DNA of 64,000 nucleotides from Hydra vulgaris (Eukaryota; Cnidaria; Hydrozoa; Anthoathecata; Hydridae). The notes beneath the pieces are model-generated. The model was not told the DNA's origin and did no database searches. It worked only from the letters and a program-made list of their open reading frames with translations. Positions 1 to 9,460 of this stretch are shown one piece after another. How positions within the stretch are numbered: the stretch's first letter is position 1; each line of letters starts with the position of its first letter. The translations under genes were made by a program, and so were the position numbers. The stretch is taken from assembly GCF_038396675.1 (NCBI RefSeq), contig NC_088933.1, positions 21,776,001 through 21,840,000 of the forward strand, in the 5' to 3' direction.

Positions 1-170
1 TTGTCCTATTGTCTTATTTTTCCTATTGTCTTATTTGTCCTATTGTCTTATTTGTCCTATTGTCTTATTTTTCCTATTGTCTTATTTGTCCTATTGTCTT
101 ATTTGTTCTATTGTCTTATTTGTCCTATTGTCTAATTTGCCCTATTGTCTTATTTGTCCTATTGTCTTAT
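1..170. repeat. 17-bp minisatellite at the polymerase end of the Polinton
   Basis: About ten head-to-tail copies of a 17-bp unit (TCCTATTGTCTTATTTG) with few mismatches run from the window edge to the stop codon region of the DNA polymerase gene. The polymerase sits at one end of Polintons and their terminal inverted repeats often contain short tandem repeats, so this is probably terminal or subterminal element sequence. The inverted partner was not found near the integrase end, so the terminus itself is not proven. Confidence 0.9.
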
Positions 171-3100
171 AAATTATTTTCTGTTAGTTTGTAGTGTCCA
201 TATGCTAATGTGTGTATGCCATCTTCTAAAATAACTCTTTTATCGTCTTCTGCGCTTAATGCTATTTTATTGATCTCTTCTGTGTAAATTTCATGTGAAT
301 ATGATCTTATTACATTCATTTTCCTAATATAATCTTTTTTATTTAATAAACAATGTTTATAATCTTCATGTGTTATATACTTTTTAACAACATTTTTCTT
401 TACTCCTTTACATTTTTTGTTATCTTTTCCGTGTACTTTGTACGAATACAACTTTGATCTGAGTCCTACAAATTCTTCAATTTGTGCTCCTCCAGTCTCA
501 TCTTTAAACATTCCTATTACTTTCTTATTAAGACCAACTTTAAATCCTAAATTATTAATTGCTGGGTGCTTTGGGTTAAACTCACTTGTATCAAATTTGC
601 TTTCAATATCTTTAGAAATATCAGCATAAAAGTCTTCTGTTTTAATTTCGTATGCTAAAGAATCAGTATCTGTAAATAATAGTTTTGTTCGATCATAATA
701 TTTATTCTTTTTATAATCGTAATAAAACTCGTACATTAGAGTTTTACTTAAATTTAAAATACACATGCCTAAGTAAATTGGTTTGTTATACATTAATTTG
801 GTTCTCTTTATCTGAATTGCTATTAAATTTTCATCAAACATCGTTCGACTCTCGAAGCTTGGTCTTGAAGCTAATTTAACAGCTTCATTTCTATTCGGCA
901 CTAATCTAACATCAACTCTGTTCTTAATGTTTTCCATTGTTTTTCCAAATACTGAGTTGTTCATCAGTTTAAAAAAGTCTTTTTCAAAATCATTCGTTGC
1001 CTTGGTTCTTAGATTAGTATTTAGCTCAATGTATTCGCTTAACCAAGAGCTTTGTTCAAAACTTAGACCTCTATGAATTTTTGTGATTTTTAGACCTAAT
1101 CTTTCATTCAATTTAAGATATTCATAATGAGTAACATAATTTTTCTTATTTTCCAAGTTAGGGACTAGTTTTTCAACTTTATCAATATTTAATCTTTCAG
1201 GAGCAAGTGGGTAGTCATTATGATCATCATGCAGATGTTCAGGATAATTTAAATCAACTTCTAGTATACATGGAATTGATTTCCAGTTTTTCAACTCATC
1301 TTCACCCATCCATTTGAACCCATGTGTTGGAAGTGGCTTACTCATTGCCCATCTATATAGATTATTAGCGTCTAGATATTAGATGAATGTTGATTCTTTG
1401 CTTTTGTCATATGCGTCATCCATGTACTTATTATTAGATGTTCCTAATCTATTCGATATCATACTGATTCAACCTCTTATTTCTTTCTTTATCATTAGTA
1501 TCATATCGTAATCGCTCAACAGTTCTAATTTTACTTTTGTTTTTTTCAATGCTGCATCCCAAGCTAATCCTGGTGATGTGTAATACCAAGCCGGATCTAA
1601 TTTATAATTTTTCATCCAAACATCTCTAAAATTTTCAAAATCATCTGCAAGTAAAAGCACATCTGAAACGTTGTACAAGTCATGATAATCTCTAAATGTT
1701 TTGCAACTCCTTCCATACATTTTGTGCATGTGAGTAATCATCATCAATTATATCTTCATCGTTCAATTTAGAAAAGAACGATTCTTTTGTGGGTAATTGA
1801 GTTTCATTAAATTTATCAACAGAATCTACCCAATCATAGGGATATACGCCTTTTTTTAGTAATAAATCTAATTGTTTCCCTGTATACAATTTTCTGATAT
1901 TTTTACATTGCTCTTTTGATAAATTTTTTGATAAAGAATCTAAACTAGGAGGCATAAATTTATAACTGTCTAAGAAACGAATCTGATGCTTTATTTCAAC
2001 ACTCTTTCCATCTTTAACAAACTCTCCAACTTTAATCTCTCTAGAAAAGCTAATATACTTTTCTTCGTTGTTTGGGATACAGCTCAATTTACCTCCTGAT
2101 AATTTCTTGATAAATAAGTGAGAATCATAACCAGATAAATTATGAAATAGTACTGGGAGGAAATCTGGAATTTTATATTTTAAGTTACAACTATTATGAG
2201 CAGCACCTCTATATTTTCCAGTAATGTGACAGTGATCACGTACTTTATCATTATCCAAATCTTTTCCGCAAATGTGACATTCAGTTGCTGCATTAAAATC
2301 AGGCTTATTTTCAGGAGTAAATATCATCTTTTTTGGAAATTTAATCATATCACAAATTTTCCTAATAACTTCTTGTAGACTATCAACAAAAATTTGTGCA
2401 ACATCATCTGTTTCACTACTTGCAGTAAATGTGACTGGACTGCTTTGGTAAAAATTTCATCAAAACATTTAATGTAGTAGCAGAACGAACTTGGTATATG
2501 CTTTTGATACTGTTTAGTATAGGATTTATTAGGATTAGGTTCACAAGTACTGATGGGTTTGATGAAACTTTCAAAGTCAGCATATACTACAAATGGTACT
2601 CTCATCGATCTATTGTGATTAGTAAACTGCATTGTCGATTTTGGTGGTGGAAGTTCAATACGCACTGAATCATGTGTATTACAATACGATTTGTGTTTAG
2701 ATAATGATTCTTTAGAATTAAACCCAAGTAAGCAATTTCTACAATAGTGAATAGTACATTTTTTCTTGGATGTTTGTGAAGAAAGTAATTTGCTCAAACT
2801 TTTTATTAAGCAGTAATGATTGGTTTTGCCATTTGAGATTAATAGTAAATCTATTAAATGCTGATGATCACTATTCCTTGAAACACGTAAAGGATAAACT
2901 GAATTCTCGTATCCGTATACATTCACACTTATATCTTTATTGTTATTCTCAAATTGCGTAATTTGATTTAAAGATACTGGAAATTCTATTTTTTCCCAAT
3001 TAATTTTATTAGATTGTATTATAAACTCTTTATCAACTCTTTCAAGATTTTTATCTTTAGGATTTAATGCTCTTGTAACATACCACTTAAAGCATTCATT

Positions 3101-3898
3101 ATCTTCATTTTTTATATTAATGATTGCCTTTTTAGTTGCTAAATTTTTGTCAAATGGAATATAAGATTTAGCTTTAAGAGGATTATACTCTATAGTATTT
3201 ATATCCATCTTTTTAGCAGAAACAAATCTCCAATTTGACCCTAGCTGTTGAAATGATGATAAATTTTCTAAAATTCTCAACTTTGCTGTTTCATAAAACT
3301 CATCTAAATATGTTGGTTCTAATACAACAGTGCTCTTCATTGTAAATGGAACATGTGGTTATAGTTTGTGTTGTGGTTATGGTTGTGGTTGTGGTTATAG
3401 TTTCTCCTGTTGTAATACTAGTTTTCTTCATTTCACAAGTGAGAACTATATTAATTTTTGATTTTCTATTTTCTTTAAGTATTTTAATTGCACTTTTATT
3501 TAGCAGCATTCATGAAAGATATAGCATCATATCCTTTCATTCCTTTAACTGAAAACTGATTTGTTACATTTTTAATAGGTGATTGATTTAATTTAAATTT
3601 TATTGCATTTATGTCTTTATTTATTTCCTTTTTTATTTAATACAACTTTATTTTCAGGTTCAACTTTGTTTCTAACTTCCAATTTATTGCATAAATTTTT
3701 TAATGAGTTGACTTTTTGATTGACTTTATTCTTAATTGTATCAGGTACGTATGACACAATCCAATCTGCAATAGAATTAAATTTACTTTTTTCAGTTGAT
3801 TCTGTTTTTGTTGTCAATGTATTTACTGTATTTTTAACTTCGTCAGATGGACGAAGTTTTGCGATTTGTTTTAATTCTGTGACTTTTTTATTTTCCAT
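167..3898 (-). pseudogene. Polinton/Maverick protein-primed family B DNA polymerase, broken
   Basis: Remnant of the element's own replicative DNA polymerase. Consecutive blocks on the minus strand follow the family order. A helical N-terminal region lies at 3898-3617. A C2H2-like finger (C-x2-C...H-x5-C) lies near 2690-2760 and the exonuclease motif with the D-F-E triplet near 2570-2590. A zinc/endonuclease VII-like patch (C-x2-C...DHCH) lies near 2200-2290, followed by FHNLSGYD near 2125-2150. Polymerase motif A (YLDANNLY) lies near 1355-1378, the KLMNNSVFGKT block near 940-970 and the catalytic DTDS at about 660-671. Breaks seen: reading-frame changes near 3330-3510, 2440 and 1740, at least one more between 1345 and 1469, and an in-frame stop at 1379-1381 just before motif A. 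The catalytic motifs survive but are in different frames, so the gene is dead. Confidence 0.9.
3617..3898 (-). CDS. N-terminal segment of the Polinton polymerase, or a separate 93-aa ORF
   Basis: A 93-residue frame rich in Lys, Thr and Asn, containing IADWIVSYVPDTIKNKVNQ. From memory of cnidarian Polintons, similar W-x2-SYVP helical stretches precede the polymerase, so I take this as its N-terminal extension, separated from the rest by a stop and frame changes between 3510 and 3617. The start is well supported: ATG at 3898 directly abuts the TATATAAAAATG motif seen at other genes of this element. A short independent protein is the alternative. Confidence 0.55.
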   Translation of the reverse strand: MENKKVTELKQIAKLRPSDEVKNTVNTLTTKTESTEKSKFNSIADWIVSYVPDTIKNKVNQKVNSLKNLCNKLEVRNKVEPENKVVLNKKGNK

Positions 3899-3907
3899 TT
3901 TTATATA
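3896..3907 (-). promoter_or_regulatory. TATATAAAAATG start-abutting motif
   Basis: Exact TATATAAAAATG whose ATG is the first codon of the frame at 3617-3898. The same 12-mer recurs at 7626-7637 and 6807-6818, with near matches at 6026-6037 and 7670-7680. A TATA-like box fused to the start codon recalls late promoters of large DNA viruses; promoter activity is inference. Confidence 0.5.
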
Positions 3908-4037
3908 GCAAGATATTTTTTTTAATTTTCATTTTCTTTATATAACTTTTCAAAATAAAAAATCTTGTCATATAAAAATGTAAAGTTTCATATGAAATTT
4001 AAATGCATCCCCATCCCCATTTCTATATGACAAGATT

Positions 4038-4363
4038 TTATTTTTTTAATTTTTCAGAATTTGATATTTCAATCTTATAACCATTATCAATCTTCCCATC
4101 ACGCATTTCAAGATATCTATATCCATGACCAGTTCCACGCATTGCACTATATGAGGATTTATATACTGTTTCTTCTCCTGTTTCTCTATGTTTGTTAATT
4201 TAATAGTTACTGTTTTTTTCTTAATTGTTCTTAATCTTTCATATTTTCGATCTATTTCTTTTTTCTCTTCTTTTATTGGATGCTTTATTCTTTTTTTAGT
4301 ATCTAAGTAATCTTTAACAATTTTGTCCCTTTTTTCAGGATCTTCAATTTTTAGAAATGACAT
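4038..4363 (-). pseudogene. small conserved Polinton protein, frameshifted
   Basis: Start chosen at the ATG at 4363, giving MSFLKIEDPEKRDKIVKDYL; the 12 codons upstream in frame are mostly hydrophobic and look like leader DNA. The N-terminus matches a small protein I know recurs in cnidarian Polintons, of unknown role. After roughly 60 residues the frame degrades into low-quality sequence, while the neighbouring frame carries a well-formed tail (SAMRGTGHGYRYLEMRDGKI) ending at 4038. One frameshift near 4200 explains both. It lies between the polymerase and the hydrophobic 164-aa gene, on the same strand. No enzymatic motif is visible. Confidence 0.6.
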
Positions 4364-4403
4364 TTTCCTTTTTTTATAAATAAAGATAAAAAAACACAAC
4401 GCT

Positions 4404-4898
4404 TTATGTTTTGACGTTTACATTTTTACTAAATTTGCTTTTGAGTATATTAATTGCTTCATCTCTTCCTTGTTTAATTAATGATTCTTTAGTTTGTTCA
4501 TTCATTAATTCTTTTGAATTTGTTTTAATTTGCTTAAGCATGGCTTTAAATTTTTCAAGTTCACTAAGTATTAGTTTAAATTCATTGTCATCTATACTTC
4601 CATCTACTAAAGCTTTAGAATTATAGTAAGTTGTTGTATTTAGTTTTGAATCAGCAAGTACTTTAATCTCTTCATGCTTTTCTGCTTTTAAATTTAATTT
4701 TTCATTAACTTGCCCTCCTATTAATGATAAAACACCTGCTCCTAATGCTGCACCTTCACATGCAATAGCTACTGGTGCTGCAATTATTGTTGCTAAAAAG
4801 CCAATTCCAATAGTTCCAAGTGCCATAGTGCTTGCTAGTAATAAATTAATAATAGCTGAAATTATTTTTACAGCTCTATGATACTTTTTACTTAACAT
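4404..4898 (-). CDS. 164-aa Polinton protein with two hydrophobic segments
   Basis: Intact frame of 164 residues. Residues about 10-60 form two hydrophobic stretches rich in Ala, Gly, Ile and Leu (LLLASTMALGTIGIGFLATI and the following AAPVAIACEGAALGAGVLSL), followed by a charged helical region (KLNLKAEKHEEIKVLADSKL) and a Lys-rich tail. This layout suggests a membrane hairpin with a soluble coiled-coil tail. Similar proteins recur in aquatic-animal Polintons but their function is unknown to me. It is one of the few unbroken frames in this element. Confidence 0.7.
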   Translation of the reverse strand: MLSKKYHRAVKIISAIINLLLASTMALGTIGIGFLATIIAAPVAIACEGAALGAGVLSLIGGQVNEKLNLKAEKHEEIKVLADSKLNTTTYYNSKALVDGSIDDNEFKLILSELEKFKAMLKQIKTNSKELMNEQTKESLIKQGRDEAINILKSKFSKNVNVKT

Positions 4899-4931
4899 AT
4901 TTCTCTTTTCTCTCTCACTCTCTATTTCCTT

Positions 4932-5102
4932 TTAAATCTCACTTATTGTGTTGTGGCAATATATATGTGCACTAATAATCTTATTTTCTTCATCAGGTGC
5001 ACTTGGAAGATTTGGATATAATTTATTGAAAGTTTTATCATTTTCAGCATTTGGTATATCTGAATAAATATTATTACACAGCTTTTTGCAATTAAATTCC
5101 AT
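4932..5102 (-). CDS. 56-aa small ORF of the Polinton
   Basis: ATG at 5102 to TAA at 4932-4934 gives 56 residues beginning MEFNCKKLCNNIYSDI and ending in a Cys/His-containing tail (AHIYCHNTISEI). It fits exactly in the gap between two minus-strand genes, with 33 bp to the next start and 52 bp from the previous stop, as expected in a compact viral-type gene array. I do not recognise a family. It could be a remnant of a longer gene. Confidence 0.45.
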   Translation of the reverse strand: MEFNCKKLCNNIYSDIPNAENDKTFNKLYPNLPSAPDEENKIISAHIYCHNTISEI

Positions 5103-5154
5103 TTTAATAAGTAAAAATAATTTTTTTTTTTTAATTATTTTTTTTTTTAAATAT

Positions 5155-5535
5155 TTACAATAAATTCACAAAACATAAACTATCCCCTTTTTTAATCAAT
5201 ATATCAGAATCAGAATTATTAACAACATTTAATACAATATCATCAACAGACTCTGATGTTACATAGCTTTGTAAGCTTAACATTTTTAATTTAAGTTCTT
5301 CTTTTAATGAAACTAACGCAACACCTTCATTAAATATTACACCAAACTTTAAAAAAATATATTCATGTGATAGAGATTTTATTGTAATGTCTTGTGGTGC
5401 AAATATTTCATATTTAGTATTATTTATTAATTCTGGAGGATGCTCTAAATCTTTGAATATCTTTGAATGTACTTTAGAATAAATAAGTGGTTTTGGAAGT
5501 TCACGTGGTATATTTCCTAAAAAATGTAATGACAT
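5155..5535 (-). CDS. dUTPase-fold-like protein of the Polinton
   Basis: Intact 126-residue frame. The second half alternates short beta-like stretches and ends with NNSDSDILIKKGDSLCFVNL, which resembles the last strands of trimeric dUTPase folds (N-N-S-x(4)-I-x(2)-G-D-x-(I/L)). The catalytic dUTPase motifs (the Ser-Gly-Leu and Gly-Val-Ile-Asp-x-x-Tyr types) are not visible, so if it has the fold it is probably a non-enzymatic or structural relative. It lies between the 56-aa ORF and the glycine/alanine-rich gene. The fold assignment is inference; a structure prediction would settle it. Confidence 0.45.
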   Translation of the reverse strand: MSLHFLGNIPRELPKPLIYSKVHSKIFKDLEHPPELINNTKYEIFAPQDITIKSLSHEYIFLKFGVIFNEGVALVSLKEELKLKMLSLQSYVTSESVDDIVLNVVNNSDSDILIKKGDSLCFVNLL

Positions 5536-5600
5536 TTCTTTTTATTATATAAAGAAAAAAAATTTTAAGAAATCATAAAAGTATATTCAAAAATGGAATA

Positions 5601-6028
5601 TTAGCAAATGGTGAATTTGGCCCTTACAATACCCCTTCCAGCAATTTTATCAACCATAGCTGATCCAGCTGCTGAACCTACTCCTGTTAATAAACCTGTT
5701 GTAAGAGCTGGAGCAACGCTTGATAATAAAAATCTTCCAGCTGTACCAAGGAAAGGTAATAGTGCTCTTAGATTTCCACCCTCTATTTTAGAATCGTGAA
5801 TGAGCTGCGCTTTACTTAAATCAATTATCACACCAGTACCTTTTTTATATGCTTTCGTAATTTTATTCAATTGCGTTTTTGTTACAGCTAATACATGATC
5901 ACCATTAAGATCTGAATGGGCTAATTTAATACTGGTTATGGATAACCATCTTCTTCATCAATTGCTTTTTTAATTTTTTTTAATTGTCTCTCTGAAATAT
6001 TTACTTTAATATTAGTATATTTACTCAT
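5601..6028 (-). pseudogene. conserved Polinton protein with Gly/Ala-rich hydrophobic C-terminus, frameshifted
   Basis: Starts at ATG 6028, beside a CATATAAAAATG motif. The first ~24 codons (MSKYTNIKVNISERQLKKIK) run into a stop near 5940. The adjacent frame then carries a clear continuation (NGDHVLAVTKTQLNKITKAY, then IEGGNLRALLPFLGTAGRFL and an Ala/Gly-rich tail) to 5601. Together they give about 140 residues, the size I recall for this widespread Polinton protein, often compared with minor virion components. One frameshift separates the halves. The C-terminal hydrophobic stretch could be membrane-active or could serve capsid assembly; the role is not shown by the sequence. Confidence 0.65.
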
Positions 6029-6086
6029 TTTTATATGTAAGTAAAATAATTTTCGTAATTTTTAAAAAAATTATTTTACGACTTAT

Positions 6087-6804
6087 TTATGACTTATCTA
6101 CTTCTCTTATATGAAATCTAATAGTTACTTCTTCTCCTCGTAAATCCAAAAGATTTCCATCTTGATCAACCAATCTATTTTCCATTTTTGATATTTTTTT
6201 TTAGTATTAGTGGTGCATAAGTTACGTAATTAGGCTTTTCAATAACTTTATATTCAGGACCTACATCTGGGTAAAATGAATATATAACATTACTAGTTGC
6301 TCCTTTTACATACAATGATTCTATTATATCACTTGTTACTAGTACACTATTAACACTTATTATGTTTACTATATTAGTTCCTAAATTGGAGCCTGCTGAA
6401 TATATTCCACTGTCAAAACCAAAAACAGTTCTAATTGAATTTGAAGTTGTAAAATCAACTTTATAACCAGTTGCAATAGTTAAAGATGATCTTAATGTAT
6501 TCCTATTTGCTACAATTGTAATATTTGCAACTGCTGAAGTTGCATCACCGTTTACTAGCATAATTGATTGGATATAATTATATATATCAGAAGTTTCATA
6601 AGATCCAACTGGAATGTTTATATCTTTCCAAGTTGATCCATTATCTGCACTATATTTAAAATTATTGTTTGAAGAATTAATATTAGGAAAACTGTAAGAT
6701 GTATCTATACGAATTAGAGCCATTTCATATTCTCTGTCTTCTCTAAGTTGAATAATAGGGTTATGAATAGTTCTTAATATACTGCTATTTCCGCTCACAA
6801 ACAT
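6087..6804 (-). pseudogene. penton-like (minor capsid, single jelly-roll) protein of the Polinton
   Basis: The frame from ATG 6804 (MFVSGNSSILRTIHNPIIQL) encodes beta-rich sequence ending near 6177, with typical penton-family stretches such as YEMALIRIDTSYSFPNI and NVIYSFYPDVGPEYKVIEKP. The expected last strand (DLRGEEVTIRFHIRE) lies in another frame at 6185-6087, so one frameshift near 6180 removes it. The promoter-like TATATAAAAATG motif ends at an ATG (6809) that is out of frame with this protein by 5 nt; translation must begin at 6804 or there is another small indel. Assignment rests on recognised family patterns from cnidarian Polintons. No major capsid protein accompanies it. Confidence 0.7.
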
Positions 6805-6806
6805 GT

Positions 6807-6818
6807 CATTTTTATATA
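6807..6818 (-). promoter_or_regulatory. TATATAAAAATG motif at the penton-like gene
   Basis: Exact copy of the 12-mer, but its ATG is out of frame and the in-frame ATG is 5 nt further on (6804). Confidence 0.5.
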
Positions 6819-6848
6819 AGATTATATTTTTTTTAAATTTATTTATTT

Positions 6849-7628
6849 TCAACAATATGGTATATAAAAACAATTTAATCCACTTCTATACTTTCCATAA
6901 CCTTTTTTAGAAGATAGATCTATAATAACAAATCCATGAGGCTCTGACCATGCTTTTTTACAAAAAATTTTAAACTCATCTTTTTCCATATCACTTGAAG
7001 CATGATCATTATAAATGTGATTTAAATTCTTTGAATCTTGAGGAAATAAGCAAATAAAATTTGTATTTTCTCGTATAATTTGCCTAGGTAACATAAAATA
7101 ATTTTGTGCAAGATAGAAACAATCTACATTACTATGTCTTCCTCTTATATAATATATTTCACACTTATTTTGCTTTGTTAATTGTAAATCATCAAATATC
7201 ATTAAATTATTCTTATGAATATCGAGATCTTGAGGATCATACACATCTTCTGCCGTTTCAAAAAACTTACACTCCATATCTGCTTTCTCATTTAAATTTT
7301 TTGAAATGTCTTAAATTATAAGCGCAGGGTTTGCATTTATTTTTTCTATTTGGTCTTGTAGATTAAATAGTTCAAGAATAATTTCTTTTGGCAATTTTTT
7401 TTCAAAATATTGTTTTAATATTTTGTATTCTGGTTGAAAAAGAGATTTTCCAAAAACTTGTAAATTATTATAGTCTAACCAAACAGGTCTCAAAAGTAAA
7501 TTCAATAATAAAGTGGTTTTTCCACAATCCGACTTTCCAACAAAAATTCCTCTTTTACTCTTAGGAAACAACTTATTATTATTTCTCTTATTGTTATTTG
7601 CATTCCATGACAAATCTATAATATCCAT
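6849..7628 (-). pseudogene. Polinton genome-packaging ATPase (FtsK/HerA type), one in-frame stop
   Basis: Two pieces in the same frame. The first (7628-7311) holds the Walker A loop, GKSDCGKTT, at about residue 31. The second (to 6849) holds the Walker B-like NNLMIFDDLQL followed by a sensor region with LAQNYFMLPRQI. A single TAA at 7311-7313 separates them; reading through it the frame continues directly. Total length about 259 residues, normal for Polinton packaging ATPases, which drive DNA into the capsid. ATG 7628 abuts the TATATAAAAATG motif. Divergently transcribed from the zinc-ribbon gene at 7678, with a 49-bp shared intergenic region. Confidence 0.85.
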
Positions 7629-7637
7629 TTTTATATA
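7626..7637 (-). promoter_or_regulatory. TATATAAAAATG motif at the packaging ATPase gene
   Basis: Exact copy; the ATG is the first codon of the ATPase gene. It lies in the short divergent region facing the zinc-ribbon gene, which has its own TATATAAAATG at 7670-7680. Confidence 0.5.
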
Positions 7638-7677
7638 TCAAGATTTTTTTATATAAAATTTTTTTAATATATATAAA

Positions 7678-7824
7678 ATGTACTGCGTTAAATGTAGAAA
7701 AATAACAAATACACTAAACTTGCAAAATGTTGTGAGTAAAAACAATAGAAATGTGCAACGTGGTAATTGCACTATTTGCGGAAAATTAAAAACTCAATTT
7801 GTAGATTTAGTGAGTGAGATTTAG
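7678..7824 (+). CDS. zinc-ribbon-like small domain (DUF5679 type)
   Basis: 48 residues with paired cysteines, MYCVKCRK near the start and CTICGK near residue 34, an evident C-x2-C...C-x2-C zinc knuckle. This matches the small DUF5679-type domain found in many large DNA viruses and Polintons. Its ATG follows a TATATAAAATG sequence. In related elements this domain is, as I recall, fused to the phospholipase A2-like domain that here starts immediately downstream in another frame. An 11-bp direct repeat (GATTTAGTGAG at 7804-7814 and 7818-7828, offset 14 bp) sits exactly at the break, so a 14-bp duplication probably split the fusion. Confidence 0.7.
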   Translation: MYCVKCRKITNTLNLQNVVSKNNRNVQRGNCTICGKLKTQFVDLVSEI

Positions 7825-8258
7825 TGAGTTCGTTTAATTCAGCAACGCGTAAAATAAAACTACCATGGTCGAAGTTTCCAGGTGAAATGCATTTACCTGG
7901 AATGAACTTTGCAGGTCCTGGTACTAATTTAGATAAACGATTAACTTCTACTGAAGCATATAAAGAATGGAGTAAACCTATAGATAGAGTTGATAATGCA
8001 GCTTACCATCACGATGTTGCTTATAAATACTTCGATGACACAGCATAAAGAAATTTAGATGATAAAATTATGATCGAAGAAATGAATTCTATAAAAAATC
8101 CAACAATACGTGAAAGAATTAAACGAGGTATTATAAAACCTATTATAGCATCTAAAGCAAATTTTGGTTTAGGTCTTTCAGACCCATATGAATTAGGTGT
8201 CGAAACTACTCAAAAAAACTGCCAACAATCAGTAAAAAAGAAAAAGTTAAAGAAGTAG
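7824..8258 (+). pseudogene. phospholipase A2-like domain of the Polinton, one in-frame stop
   Basis: About 145 codons in one frame, interrupted by TAA at 8046-8048. Visible features are GEMHLPGMNFAGPGT (calcium-loop-like Gly-Pro-Gly) and AAYHHDVAYKYF (the His-Asp active-site pair typical of PLA2 folds), followed by a basic helical tail. Such domains occur in parvovirus capsids and in Polinton-like elements and are thought to act on membranes. No ATG supports the first codon (GTG at 7824), in line with it having been the downstream half of a fusion with the zinc-ribbon domain. The stop plus the upstream frame break make it non-functional. Confidence 0.7.
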
Positions 8259-8287
8259 GACTTTCAGACCCATGCGAAGTAAATATT

Positions 8288-9195
8288 ATGGATCTGAAAT
8301 GGACTGACAAACTTGCAAATGAACTTCATAAACCAGTTATAAAACATTTCAGAAAAAGAAAAGTGATTGTAAATGGAATCGATGAAATATGGGCTGCTGA
8401 TTTAGTTGACATGAAATCTTTTTCCAAATTCAATGAAGGTATAAAATACTTACTAATGGTGATAGATGTTTTTTCTAAGTATGGATGGATTGTTCCACTG
8501 AAAAGTAAAACTGGAGTTGATGTTGCTAATGCTTTAAATAAAATCTTCCAAAAAGAAAGTGTCAAAAAATATGGGTAGATAAAGGCTTAGAGTTTTATAA
8601 TAAGCGTGTTAAAGCTCTAGGTGTTGAGCTATATTCAACCGAAAATGAAGAAAAAAGTTGTGTATATGAAAGTTGGAATAAAACAATGAAAGATAAAATG
8701 TTTAAGTACTTTTCAGCTAATTCTACTAGAAAATATAACGACGTTTTAGATAAAATGATAAATAAATACAACAACACAAAGCATTCTTCAATCAAAATGA
8801 CGCCAGTTGAAGCTAGCGATAAAAAGAATGAAAATATTGTTTGGTTCAATCTAAATGGAAATGTAATACCAAAGTTTTCAATTGGTGATAGAGTTAGGAT
8901 AACTAAAAAGAAAGGAACGTTTGAAAAAGGATACACGCCGAGATGGACTGAAGAAGTTTTTACTGTTTCAAAAATTCAGTTTACAGATCCACCAAGTTAT
9001 AAATTAACTGACGATAATAATGTAGAAATACAAGGTACTTTTTATGAACAAGAAATGCAAAAAACTGATCAAAACATATTTAGGATTGAAAAAGTTATTC
9101 GTAAACTTAAAAACAAGTCATTAGTAAAGTGGTATGGGTATCCTGATTCGTTCAACTCATGGGTTGATAATAAAGAATTGAGAAGTTTGATTTAA
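8288..9195 (+). pseudogene. Polinton retroviral-type integrase with chromodomain, frameshifted
   Basis: Integrase core residues are readable: first Asp in AADLVDM, the LLMVIDVFSKYGWIVPLK strand, second Asp in WVDKGLEF, and a Glu within ENEEKSCVYESWNKTM. The C-terminus (about 9080-9190) has chromodomain sequence (RIEKVIRKLKNKSLVKWYGY, then FNSWV), thought to direct chromatin targeting. A frame change near 8560, in an A-rich run, ends the first frame at 8577-8579, and the rest continues in the adjacent frame to the stop before 9196. Gene order, with integrase at the end opposite the polymerase, is standard for Polintons. Confidence 0.88.
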
Positions 9196-9460
9196 TAGGA
9201 CATGCTTTCTTTTACGCTTAGATTTCACAAGTGAAATTGATTTAAAATTACAAAATTTTTAAATCAATTTTATAAAAATAAATTTTTAGCTCAGAGTTTG
9301 TAAGAGAGTTTGTAACTATAATATATTAATATATTATAGTTGTTATATATATTATTTTAGATCAGAAATTATAGACAATAGTTGAAATGACTTATGAGAA
9401 TATAGATAGGGATATAGTTGAAATATGATATGAGCTTATAGTTAGAGAAATAGTTGAAAA

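Larger units (their letters stand above)
1..9460. mobile_element. decayed Polinton/Maverick element (partial, left end outside the window)
   Basis: The gene set (protein-primed polymerase, packaging ATPase, penton-like protein, integrase) is diagnostic for Polintons. Present size is about 9.2 kb against the usual 15-20 kb. I see no major capsid protein and no adenovirus-type cysteine protease, and the gaps between genes are too small to hold them, so both seem deleted. At least eight independent breaks were counted. The right border is unclear; imperfect ~36-bp repeats starting ATAGTTGAAA at about 9370-9460 may be subterminal. No inverted partner of the left minisatellite was seen. Confidence 0.85.

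Noticed and set aside
9-194. Open frame of 61 codons with a 17-residue repeat on the plus strand
   Set aside because: It is a direct translation of the 17-bp minisatellite, which repeats in frame every 51 bp; no start context or family.
8595-8936. Minus-strand 113-codon frame
   Set aside because: Opposite the integrase gene; hydrophobic composition comes from the complement of a Lys/Asn-rich coding strand.
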